From NCBI GenBank assembly GCA_031546985.1, contig JAVBJN010000071.1:67122-131121 (forward strand): DNA of 64,000 nucleotides, in the 5' to 3' direction. The stretch is from JAVBJN01 sp031546985. GTDB lineage: Bacteria > Bacteroidota > Bacteroidia > Chitinophagales > Chitinophagaceae. The notes under the pieces were generated by a model. It searched no databases. It saw only the letters and a list, made by a program, of their open reading frames with translations, and was not told where the DNA came from. A program made the position numbers and the translations under genes. This document shows, piece after piece, positions 43,359-50,495 of this stretch (within the stretch, counting starts at the first letter, position 1; every line of letters starts with the position of its first letter).

Positions 43359-44111
43359 ATGGAAAAGATTAAAGCCGTTATTGTAGACGATGAGCAGAGC
43401 AGTGTAGATGTACTGCGTATTAAACTGGAGAAGTTTTGCCCCGAAGTAGAAGTCATTGCCGCTTTTACCCAACCGCTGGAAGCCCTGAAACAAATCCGGC
43501 AGCTTAACCCGGGGCTCATTTTTATCGATGTAGAAATGCCGTTAATGGATGGCCTGAGCGTGGTAGAGCAAATTGCCGACCTGCCGCTGCATGTGGTATT
43601 TGTAACCGCCTACAACCACTTTGCGTTAAGGGCTTTCAGGTATAATGCCTTCGATTACCTGCTCAAACCCATTAATACCGACGAGCTGCAGGCTACCATC
43701 AAACGCCTGAACCTTATTTCGATGGAGAAAGAGAAAGAACGGATGCGCTACCTGCTGCATTTCATCAAATCGCCCGATGGGCCGGCCCAATACATAGCCC
43801 TGCCCTTACCCGGCGGGCCGGAATATGTAGTGCTCAATGAGCTGATCAGGTTAGAATCGGCCAACGATTTTACCAAAGTGGTGCTTAAAGAAAAGACTTA
43901 CATGATTGCAGAAAAGAGCCTTCGATATTTTGAAGAAACGCTGGACAGCACCGAGTTTTTCCGGGTGCACCCTGCCCACATTGTAAACCTGCAACACATT
44001 AGTGGGCTAAACCATTCCGAGCCATTGGGCCTGCTGATGAATGATGGTATAGAAGTGCCGGTATCGCCCCGTAAGAAACAGGAGCTGCTGGCCGCCATGA
44101 ACAGGAAGTAG
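43359..44111 (+). CDS. LytTR-family response regulator
   Basis: A 250-residue regulator. The receiver domain (1-120) has D10-D11, phospho-acceptor D57 in LIFIDVEMPLMDG, and the Lys of DYLLKPINTDEL. The LytTR DNA-binding domain (about 150-250) reads VLNELIRLESANDFTKVVLKEKTYM, then RYFEETLDSTEFFRVHPAHIVNLQHI, as usual for the family. It works with the LytS-type kinase upstream. No terminator is evident right after it, and a repeat-rich gap follows. Confidence 0.94.
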   Translation: MEKIKAVIVDDEQSSVDVLRIKLEKFCPEVEVIAAFTQPLEALKQIRQLNPGLIFIDVEMPLMDGLSVVEQIADLPLHVVFVTAYNHFALRAFRYNAFDYLLKPINTDELQATIKRLNLISMEKEKERMRYLLHFIKSPDGPAQYIALPLPGGPEYVVLNELIRLESANDFTKVVLKEKTYMIAEKSLRYFEETLDSTEFFRVHPAHIVNLQHISGLNHSEPLGLLMNDGIEVPVSPRKKQELLAAMNRK

Positions 44112-44335
44112 TGGCCAGAGGTGAAAGGTAAAAGGTGAAACGTGAATACACAAGACAAGAATACCCTCGAAGTCCTGTCTGGTGCCTGTCCCGCCACTGC
44201 GGGGCGCAGGTCCAGCCAGGTCTGAAAACTAAAGGTGTAAAGTGAGAGGCAAACCAGAAAGACCTGCCAGGTGCCTGTCCCGCCTATGCGGGGCGTAGTT
44301 CCTGTAAGATCGAAGGGGACAAAAGCCTATAAAAC
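44112..44335. repeat. Intergenic repeat tract with paired hairpin units
   Basis: Two copies of a unit ggtgcctgtcccgcc-(4 bases)-gcggggcg occur at 44181-44210 and 44270-44298, each able to fold at ccgc/gcgg. They are mixed with phrases such as gtgaaaggtaaaaggtgaa. No reading frame here is credible. The style resembles the tract at 27.1-27.5 kb. Confidence 0.6.
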
Positions 44336-44365
44336 AAAACAGGGTTGCTTTGGCAACCCTGTTTT
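44336..44365 (-). terminator. Terminator of the rplKAJL operon
   Basis: A 13-bp stem aaaacagggttgc and its complement with a 4-base loop; the A/T outer pairs give a T run on both strands. It lies 20 bases past the rplL stop. Confidence 0.92.
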
Positions 44366-44384
44366 AATATTGTTGAAGTTCGAA

Positions 44385-44753
44385 TTAAGCGATTTCAACT
44401 TCTGCACCAGCTTCTTTAAGCTTAGCAGCCAGATCTTCAGCTTCAGCTTTAGATACTTTTTCTTTAACAGCTTTAGGAGCGCCGTCAACCAGATCTTTAG
44501 CTTCTTTCAAACCTAAGCCAGTCAGTTCTTTTACGATCTTAACTACGTTCAGTTTGCTAGGTCCACCGCTTTTCAGGATTACGTCAAAAGCAGTTTTTTC
44601 TTCTGCAGCAGCAGCTGGGCCACCTTCTGCAACAACAACTGCAGCAGCAGCTGGTTCGATGCCGTATTCATTTTTCAGAACATCAGCTAATTCTTGTACT
44701 TCTTTAACGGTTAATGCAACCAGTTGTTCAGCAATTACTTTTACGTCTGCCAT
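44385..44753 (-). CDS. rplL: 50S ribosomal protein L7/L12
   Basis: The 122-residue stalk protein is present in several copies per ribosome and recruits translation GTPases. It shows the N-terminal dimerisation helices (LVALTVKEVQELADVLK), an Ala-rich hinge (AAAAVVVAEGGPAAAAEE) and the C-terminal domain FDVILKSGGPSKLNVVKIVKELTGLGLKEAKDLVDGAP, split here by its helices. It follows rplJ after 125 bases with a hairpin (44843-44868). Its strong terminator isolates it from rpoB. Confidence 0.98.
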   Translation of the reverse strand: MADVKVIAEQLVALTVKEVQELADVLKNEYGIEPAAAAVVVAEGGPAAAAEEKTAFDVILKSGGPSKLNVVKIVKELTGLGLKEAKDLVDGAPKAVKEKVSKAEAEDLAAKLKEAGAEVEIA

Positions 44754-44842
44754 TGTTATAAATTTTTCCCGCCTTCATTGCCTGAGCTCCGGCGGAGGTT
44801 TAAAAAATTTGAATACACCCCCAGGCAGGGTGATAAATTGAA

Positions 44843-44868
44843 GTCAGCAGCACCAAAGCGCTGCTGAC
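44843..44868 (-). other. Hairpin in the rplJ-rplL spacer
   Basis: A perfect 9-bp stem gtcagcagc with an 8-base loop, 10 bases after the rplJ stop. It has no T run. It may protect or process the mRNA so that L7/L12 is made in excess over L10. Confidence 0.55.
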
Positions 44869-44878
44869 TGAATTTGAA

Positions 44879-45418
44879 TTATTCTGCAGTTGGAGCCGGA
44901 GCTTCTTCTGCTACTGCTGCACCACCTTTCAGTTCGATGTTGTTCAACAGCGCAGAGATTACGCGGCGAGCAGGAGATTGCAACAGACCGATAACGTCTC
45001 CGATGAGTTCGTTTTTGGTCTTGATTTTAGTCAGTGCAGCCAGTTGCTCGTTACCCATGTAAACATCTTCACCGATCAGCGCAGCTTTCAGCAGTGGCTT
45101 TTCGTTGTTGTTTTCCTTACGGAAAGAAGAGATGATTACAGCAGGATCTTTAGGTGTATCAGAGAACATCAGCGCGGTTACACCGTGCAGTGCATCGTAG
45201 ATACCAGCATATTTTTCAGCGTCTAAAGATTCCAGGGCTTTACGGATCAAGGTGTTTTTAGCCACCTTCATTTCTACATTCTTGTCGAAGCATACGCGAC
45301 GCAGTTTACCTATTTGCGCTACGCTCAGAGACTCGGTATTGGTGATGTAGAAGTTGTTATATTGAGAGAACTTTTCTTTCAAAAGTTCAATCACTTCAGT
45401 TTTTTGCTCTTTGGTCAT
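44879..45418 (-). CDS. rplJ: 50S ribosomal protein L10
   Basis: The 179-residue base of the ribosomal stalk binds 23S rRNA and L7/L12 dimers. The N-terminal domain MTKEQKTEVIELLKEKFSQ and the segment LRRVCFDKNVEMKVAKNTLIRKAL are typical. The Ala-rich, acidic C-terminus (AVAEEAPAPTAE) is longer than in E. coli. Only 27 bases separate it from rplA, too few for the L10-leader RNA seen before rplJ in many bacteria. Confidence 0.97.
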   Translation of the reverse strand: MTKEQKTEVIELLKEKFSQYNNFYITNTESLSVAQIGKLRRVCFDKNVEMKVAKNTLIRKALESLDAEKYAGIYDALHGVTALMFSDTPKDPAVIISSFRKENNNEKPLLKAALIGEDVYMGNEQLAALTKIKTKNELIGDVIGLLQSPARRVISALLNNIELKGGAAVAEEAPAPTAE

Positions 45419-45445
45419 GATGTTGTTTTTAAGCAGTTAACCAAA

Positions 45446-46141
45446 TTAGTTTTGAACGGTTTTAGTATCAATAGCGATACCAGGACTCATAGAAGCAGCC
45501 AGTGCCAGACCTTTCAGGTAAGTACCTTTAGCGGTTGCAGGCTTCATGCGGATCAGGGTATTGATCAGCTCCTGAGCATTTTCTTCAATTTTCTTGGCGT
45601 CGAAAGATACACGACCGATAGATGCGTGAATGATACCGGCTTTGTCAACTTTGAAAGCGATTTTACCGCCTTTTACGTCGTTTACAGCACCAGCTACATC
45701 ATTGGTTACCGTACCTGTTTTAGGGTTAGGCATCAGGTTACGTGGACCCAGGATTTTACCCAGTTTACCAATTTTAGGCATCACGGATGGAGTAGCAACG
45801 ATAACGTCAACATCTGTCCAGCCACCTTCAATTTTTTGGATAAATTCATCCAGACCTACGAAGTCCGCACCAGCGCCTTTTGCTTCTGCTTCCTTGTCAG
45901 GAGTACACAGAACCAATACACGTTTGGTTTTACCGGTACCGTGTGGCAATGTTACAGTACCACGCAGTGCCTGATCTGCTTTTTTAGGATCAACACCCAG
46001 GCGGATGTGAACATCAACAGAGCTATCGAATTTTGTGCAGTTAATATCTTTTACTAAAGTTGTAGCCTCAGTCAGGGAATAAAGTTTGTTTTTATCCACT
46101 TTTGCTTCAGCAACTTTTCTTTTTTTGGTCAGCTTAGCCAT
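45446..46141 (-). CDS. rplA: 50S ribosomal protein L1
   Basis: The 231-residue L1-stalk protein has the two-domain layout. SSVDVHIRLGVDPKKADQALRGTV is near residue 40. GLDEFIQKIEGGW and PSVMPKIGKLGKILGPRNLMPNPKTGTV cover the inserted domain and its return, and the C-terminus has IHASIGRVSFD. It sits 26 bases after rplK. L1 often represses rplK-rplA translation, but no L1 site was assigned by eye. Confidence 0.97.
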   Translation of the reverse strand: MAKLTKKRKVAEAKVDKNKLYSLTEATTLVKDINCTKFDSSVDVHIRLGVDPKKADQALRGTVTLPHGTGKTKRVLVLCTPDKEAEAKGAGADFVGLDEFIQKIEGGWTDVDVIVATPSVMPKIGKLGKILGPRNLMPNPKTGTVTNDVAGAVNDVKGGKIAFKVDKAGIIHASIGRVSFDAKKIEENAQELINTLIRMKPATAKGTYLKGLALAASMSPGIAIDTKTVQN

Positions 46142-46167
46142 TACTTAAAAGTTTGGTAGTGAAAAAA

Positions 46168-46611
46168 TTAGTTTTCCCAGGGGGCTTTACCTTCTACAGT
46201 TAATCCCATGCTGCGAGCTGTACCAGCAACCATGCTCATGGCGCTATTCAGTGTGAAGCAGTTCAAGTCGGGCATTTTATCTTTAGCGATAACCTCAACT
46301 TGTTCCCAGGTCACTTTACCCACTTTGTTACGGTTAGACTCTTTAGATCCTTTCTGGATCTTAGCTGCTTCCATCAGTTGGATTGAAGCCGGAGGAGTTT
46401 TGATTACGAAGTCGAAAGACTTGTCAGCATACACAGTAATCAGAACAGGTAATACTTTACCCATTTTGTCCTGAGTTCTGGCGTTGAATTGCTTACAGAA
46501 CTCCATGATGTTCAAACCTTTTGAACCCAGGGCTGGACCGATTGGAGGTGCAGGGTTAGCTTGGCCTCCTTTACATTGTAACTTAACGTAACCAGTAATT
46601 TCTTTTGCCAT
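46168..46611 (-). CDS. rplK: 50S ribosomal protein L11
   Basis: This GTPase-centre protein binds 23S rRNA helices 43/44. The N-terminal domain AKEITGYVKLQCKGGQANPAPPIGPALGSKGLNI, divided over conserved positions, and the C-terminal KDKMPDLNCFTLNSAMSMVAGTARSMGLTV region are typical. The frame extends to 46671, but the ATG at 46611 (MAKEITGYV) gives the standard 147-residue protein. It is the first gene of rplK-rplA-rplJ-rplL with a promoter at 46688-46719. Confidence 0.98.
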   Translation of the reverse strand: MAKEITGYVKLQCKGGQANPAPPIGPALGSKGLNIMEFCKQFNARTQDKMGKVLPVLITVYADKSFDFVIKTPPASIQLMEAAKIQKGSKESNRNKVGKVTWEQVEVIAKDKMPDLNCFTLNSAMSMVAGTARSMGLTVEGKAPWEN

Positions 46612-46687
46612 TGTTAAATGAATTTTGGTTTTAACGTCCCTTCCGCCGTTGCCGGTTTCAGAAACTCCCAAACACTTTTTGGGGCTG

Positions 46688-46719
46688 CAAAGGTAATTGC
46701 TCTTTTAATACCGGACAAA
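46688..46719 (-). promoter_or_regulatory. Promoter of rplKAJL
   Basis: On the minus strand TACCTTTG (46688-46695) is an exact -7 box. TTTG (46716-46719) lies at a 20-base spacing. A hairpin with arms accgga/tccggt (46710-46730) overlaps the -33 box. The leader would be about 70 bases. Confidence 0.75.
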
Positions 46720-46731
46720 TAAAATCCGGTT

Positions 46732-48516
46732 TTTCTTGAATAAATACCTTTCAGAACGGCAAAAATAGCTATTTTTTGGTTTAGATAGCGATTGTAGATT
46801 ATTGTTTATCAATTTAATAGACCACTCTTTCTATTACAGCTGTTTTTGTGAGAGCCTACAAATAATGCACATTCAACTCACGGTTATCAACATTAATCGT
46901 TGCTAATAAACAGGTTATCCACATTTCATTGAAGAATTAAACAATGAGACAAGTATTGGGCACTAAAATGAAGTTATAAAGGCCGTTACTGATCGAATTT
47001 CCACAATAGCCAACCATTACCACACCTTATCAACTTTAAGTAAACAGACATAATCTATTAACAATCAATAAAAATGGATAGTTTTAAGCTAATTCCCAGC
47101 AAATGCAAGACAAAAGAAGATGATAATCGTTGCACTATATTAAAGCGCATAATACTTATTACCAATAAATTATCTGCCAAAACTTAAACTATTACATTAT
47201 ACCTAAAACCCTTTTATCACCTGGTTGTGTGCCCGAATCAATCATTTCCGCATATTTTTACAAACACTTAATTGTAAAAATATAAGCCAATACACGACTA
47301 ACAATATCAAATAGCATATAATCAGAGATTTACAGCAATGATATAAACCAAAACTTCATGCTTACCAATTCAGCATAGGGCAAAACCTGACAAGTATCGC
47401 ACCTATCACCTGATGAAGTACAATAACTTCACGTAATGTAGCGTAAAATATTGATTTACAATAAAAACGCAATAAATGCTTAAAATATTGTATTTATCGG
47501 GCGGCGAAAGGATAAATATCCCGCTACTGCCTGGCATTGGTCAATCAGATGATAGTCCCCCACCCTTATTTACAATGCTATAAAAGGCAGAATGAGAAAT
47601 GAAGTTGATTTCCTAATAACACATTAGAGAAAATAGCTTTGCAATAATCAATTTCACATTATATTAATTAATAATATTACAGACAAATTACTCAGCCCAA
47701 ATAATTCAGCAAACCCCAAACGCATTAAAACTAAATGCAATAACAAAGAACAAAACACATTACAAATTATACAGCTATAATAATATAAACCAGATAGCCG
47801 CCTGCCTGGCAATTGTGTTTAGCGCCACCATACATTATAATAATTACACATAAAAAAGCAGAAATAATATTATAACTAAATGTCGTATGTTTCTAAAAAG
47901 CACATTTAGTTTTAACTAAAGCCAATCATATATAAAATAAAACGCTGTAAAAAAAGAGGCCCAAAGCCCCATTTGCATAATACAAAAACAGCATGTGATT
48001 AGCACAAGAAATAAGATATATAAAATACAAATAATGAGAAAGCGAGAACCGAAACCAACAATACGTGCAAATTTTGTGTCATACAAATTCTCTACTTTGC
48101 ACCTTTCAAATTAACTAAAAACAGTATAATATAATTCTCGACAAATTCGTTATCCCCTAAATTCATAATCAGCCTCTTCATAATATTCTATTTAATTAGC
48201 ATACAAGAAAAAAGGTTCCTCTTTATAATATTAACATTTTTCACATTCAAATAAAATTGAAAACTGACTAAACTTAATAAAAAGTCAGTAAGGAGTAAAT
48301 CCTAAAGAGAAACTCAAAGGAGGGATCGCGATACAAAATTTGGGGGATTACCAACCGAATTGAAATGTGATTATTTTTCAATATCATTTTCAAAGCCAAG
48401 GACAAAATTCCTTTCATCAAATTTTGCAAAAATCTATAACTTCTATTTTTTAAGTACGAGGCAACAAATGAAAAAGTATAAAGAGATTGTATTCGTAAAA
48501 TTTCAAACACGATTAT
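46732..48516. other. AT-rich gene desert inside the ribosomal/RNA-polymerase cluster
   Basis: About 1.8 kb with no credible gene and clearly lower GC than its neighbours. Visible structure: one perfect DnaA-box sequence TTATCCACA (46915-46923) and near matches TTATCAACA (46884-46892) and TTATCAACT (47027-47035). There is also a dyad TATTTATC/GATAAATA (47491-47518) and a 10-bp inverted repeat AACTAAATGT/ACATTTAGTT (47874-47911). The only frame above 75 codons (48274-48510, minus) is low-complexity. It may be degraded foreign DNA, a regulatory or chromosome-organisation locus, or, less likely, a replication origin. Confidence 0.55.
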
Positions 48517-49179
48517 TTGAAACCAGGTAATTTTCGAAATTGGGGATTGGTGGGAAGTCTTTTATTTTTTGGACTACCTGTAGCAGCACAACAGCCCATC
48601 AAAGTGCTCAACCATACTTTGTCTAAACCAGAAGCTCATGTGCTTTACCTGGCCATACCCAACCGGCTGGAAGTGATCGGCGCTTCCGGACACGATTATG
48701 CCATCCGCAGCAACCAGGCAGAGATTCAAAAAAAGGGGCCGGGCATTTTTGAGGTAGATTATGCTACAGGAGATAAGGTTACACTCCAGGTATGGGACAG
48801 CGGGAAACAGGTGGAGACGCTGGAATACAAGGTAGCCGGGATTCCCTACCCCATAGCTTACTATGGTGGCTTCAGAGACACCGCACTCCCGCACTCCCTT
48901 GTGATCCAAAACCCATTCGTCTCAGCTTTGTTCCCTCCCGATTGCCTGCTTAAAGCCAGGTTCATCATATGTGGTCATAGCGCCAGAATCATGAAAGCGC
49001 CTTTCTATAAAAATGAAGGGATCACCTTTACCAGTCACTCCTTTTATCTATCTCCTGAGCTGCAGGATAGGCTTAAGGAATTAAAACCTGGCGACAGGAT
49101 TATATTCACTGATATAAAAGCCAGAGCCAACAGCTCATGTGTAAGGACACTTTCAGACCTTACCATCACCATACGGTAA
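48517..49179 (+). CDS. Exported protein resembling the GldM/PorM C-terminal domains
   Basis: The 220-residue product has a signal peptide (GLVGSLLFFGLPVAAQ). The mature part has AHVLYLAIPNRLEVIGASG, then GIFEVDYATGDKVTLQVWD, IPYPIAYYGG, and the end LKPGDRIIFTDIKARANSSCVRTLSDLTI. These resemble, in order, the periplasmic C-terminal beta domains of GldM/PorM, a type IX/gliding motor subunit. The membrane helix and N-terminal domains of GldM are absent, so it is a stand-alone periplasmic version. Only a TTG (48517) is available before the signal peptide. It lies alone on the plus strand next to the AT-rich desert, inside the otherwise minus-strand cluster. The family call rests on pattern memory. 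Confidence 0.6.
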   Translation: MKPGNFRNWGLVGSLLFFGLPVAAQQPIKVLNHTLSKPEAHVLYLAIPNRLEVIGASGHDYAIRSNQAEIQKKGPGIFEVDYATGDKVTLQVWDSGKQVETLEYKVAGIPYPIAYYGGFRDTALPHSLVIQNPFVSALFPPDCLLKARFIICGHSARIMKAPFYKNEGITFTSHSFYLSPELQDRLKELKPGDRIIFTDIKARANSSCVRTLSDLTITIR

Positions 49180-49532
49180 CGAGTGCTATTACGCCTCCAG
49201 TGGACTCTGGAAGGGTTATATAATAATCCCTCATTTATGCGCTAGCCCCTACGCACATTCCCACCAATCCATACTATACATCACTGGCCAACGATTGCAG
49301 GGCCAACCTTGAACTCAACCCGCTTTTCTTCTTCTGTTACTTTTTTTGCGGAAAAAAAGTACCCCAAAAACCGCCCGAAAACGGTTACACCCCGTTTTCG
49401 GAATAGTGCCTTGATACAGCTTGTACTACTGTGACTTTGGCCTAAGCACCCCAATGACAAATGAATTCAATAAGCGACCGTAACCTTCACACATCGCAAC
49501 CTTAGGTCATGATGTTATTAGGGTTAATGAAA
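49180..49532. other. Gene-free gap with two palindromic elements
   Basis: tactttttttgcggaaaaaaagta (49341-49364) is a dyad of T7 and A7 arms around gcgg, in a context (gttac before, ccccaaaaa after) that recurs in intergenic DNA of many bacteria. A 10-bp inverted repeat ccgaaaacgg/ccgttttcgg follows at 49376-49402. No gene is visible. Confidence 0.5.
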
Positions 49533-49533
49533 A

Positions 49534-49560
49534 AAGCCTCCCAACAATGTTGGGAGGCTT
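49534..49560 (-). terminator. Terminator of secE-nusG
   Basis: A 13-bp stem aagcctcccaaca with a single-base loop in full pairing (in practice a 3-5 base loop) is followed on the minus strand by a T run. It is 21 bases past the nusG stop. Confidence 0.93.
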
Positions 49561-49581
49561 TCAATATGATATAGTAGAAAA

Positions 49582-50145
49582 CTAGGACAGTTTCTCTACC
49601 TGCATGTAGTTGAGCTCTACCGGCGTAGAACGGCCGAAGATCTTCACTACTACTTTCAGTTTCTTTTTCTCTTCGTTTACTTCTTCAATAGTACCGTTAA
49701 AGTCGTTGAACGGACCGTCGATGATCTTAATGGTTTCGCCTACGATGTAAGGCTCTACCATAACCATACCCTGATCGGCCACTTCGTCCATTTTACCGAA
49801 CATTTTGTTCACTTCGCTTTTACGGAGAGCTGTAGGATTATCCTTACCGAGGAAGTGAATCACACCGCTAACATTCTTAACAGTCTGGATCATTTCATCG
49901 TTCAGTTTACCATCTACAGCTTCGAGCATAATGTAACCCGGGAAAAGGATCTTTTCACGCATTACTTTTTTACCCGCCTGTACTTTGTACACCTTCTCTA
50001 CCGGACACAGCACCTGTGTAATGGCAGTACCCCAGCCAGAGCGGCGCACTTCAATATCCAGGTATTCCTTAACCTTTTTTTCCTTACCGCTAACTACCCT
50101 TAAAACGTACCACTTGGTTTCAGGAACATTTGCAACTGCATCCAT
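49582..50145 (-). CDS. nusG: Transcription termination/antitermination protein NusG
   Basis: The 187-residue elongation factor links RNA polymerase with Rho or the ribosome. The NGN domain begins KWYVLRVVSGKEKKVKEYLD and has LFPGYIMLEAVDGK. The C-terminal KOW domain (about 130-187) has PYIVGETIKIIDGPFNDFNGTIEEVNEEKKKLKV, given here in family order. Its ATG overlaps the secE stop by one base (TAATG), so the genes are translationally coupled. Confidence 0.97.
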   Translation of the reverse strand: MDAVANVPETKWYVLRVVSGKEKKVKEYLDIEVRRSGWGTAITQVLCPVEKVYKVQAGKKVMREKILFPGYIMLEAVDGKLNDEMIQTVKNVSGVIHFLGKDNPTALRKSEVNKMFGKMDEVADQGMVMVEPYIVGETIKIIDGPFNDFNGTIEEVNEEKKKLKVVVKIFGRSTPVELNYMQVEKLS

Positions 50146-50339
50146 TAGCTGAACATTTTATAGAAGGTTTCCAATACGAATTCACAACCGCCATCCATCA
50201 CAAAGATGAGGAGGGTCAGCAGCAGCAAAGCTACCAATACCAATACGGTTGACTGTTGCAGTTCTTCCCATGAAGGCCAGGTCACTTTGTGCACCAGCTC
50301 ATCGTAGGCAGATTGAATATAGTTAGTGAACTTGCTCAT
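50145..50339 (-). CDS. secE: Preprotein translocase subunit SecE
   Basis: The 64-residue, single-helix form is usual for bacteria outside the gamma group. The amphipathic surface helix SAYDELVHKVTWPSWEELQ precedes the membrane helix TVLVLVALLLLTLLIFVMDG. It clamps SecY in the translocon. It lies 41 bases after tRNA-Trp and is coupled to nusG. Confidence 0.96.
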   Translation of the reverse strand: MSKFTNYIQSAYDELVHKVTWPSWEELQQSTVLVLVALLLLTLLIFVMDGGCEFVLETFYKMFS

Positions 50340-50355
50340 AAGTTTTACAAATAAA

Positions 50356-50375
50356 GGCAGGTTTTTATACCTGCC
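50356..50375 (-). other. Hairpin between tRNA-Trp and secE
   Basis: A 7-bp stem ggcaggt with a 6-base loop, followed on the minus strand by tttatttg. It could be a tRNA 3'-processing guide or a partial terminator. Confidence 0.5.
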
Positions 50376-50380
50376 ATTAG

Positions 50381-50451
50381 CACGGGAACGCGGATTCGAA
50401 CCACGATCAAAGGTTTTGGAGACCTCTATTCTACCGTTGAACTATTCCCGT
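50381..50451 (-). tRNA. tRNA-Trp (anticodon CCA)
   Basis: Acceptor acgggaa pairs with ttcccgt, with G as discriminator base. The anticodon loop is ctccaaa and the T arm is cgtggttcgaatccgcg. It precedes secE-nusG, the usual bacterial order. Confidence 0.95.
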
Positions 50452-50495
50452 AAAACGATTAGGGGAGCAAAGCTAAAAAACAATTCTGAATAATC

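Noticed and set aside
46806..47035. Replication origin as a firm call
   Set aside because: Only one exact DnaA box is present, there is no dnaA nearby, and the highly expressed genes on both sides point the same way. It is kept only as a possibility within the desert finding.
48274..48510. A 78-codon minus-strand frame in the AT-rich desert
   Set aside because: The product is low-complexity (Ile, Leu, Phe, Tyr, Ser), has no family pattern and no promoter, and arises easily in AT-rich DNA.
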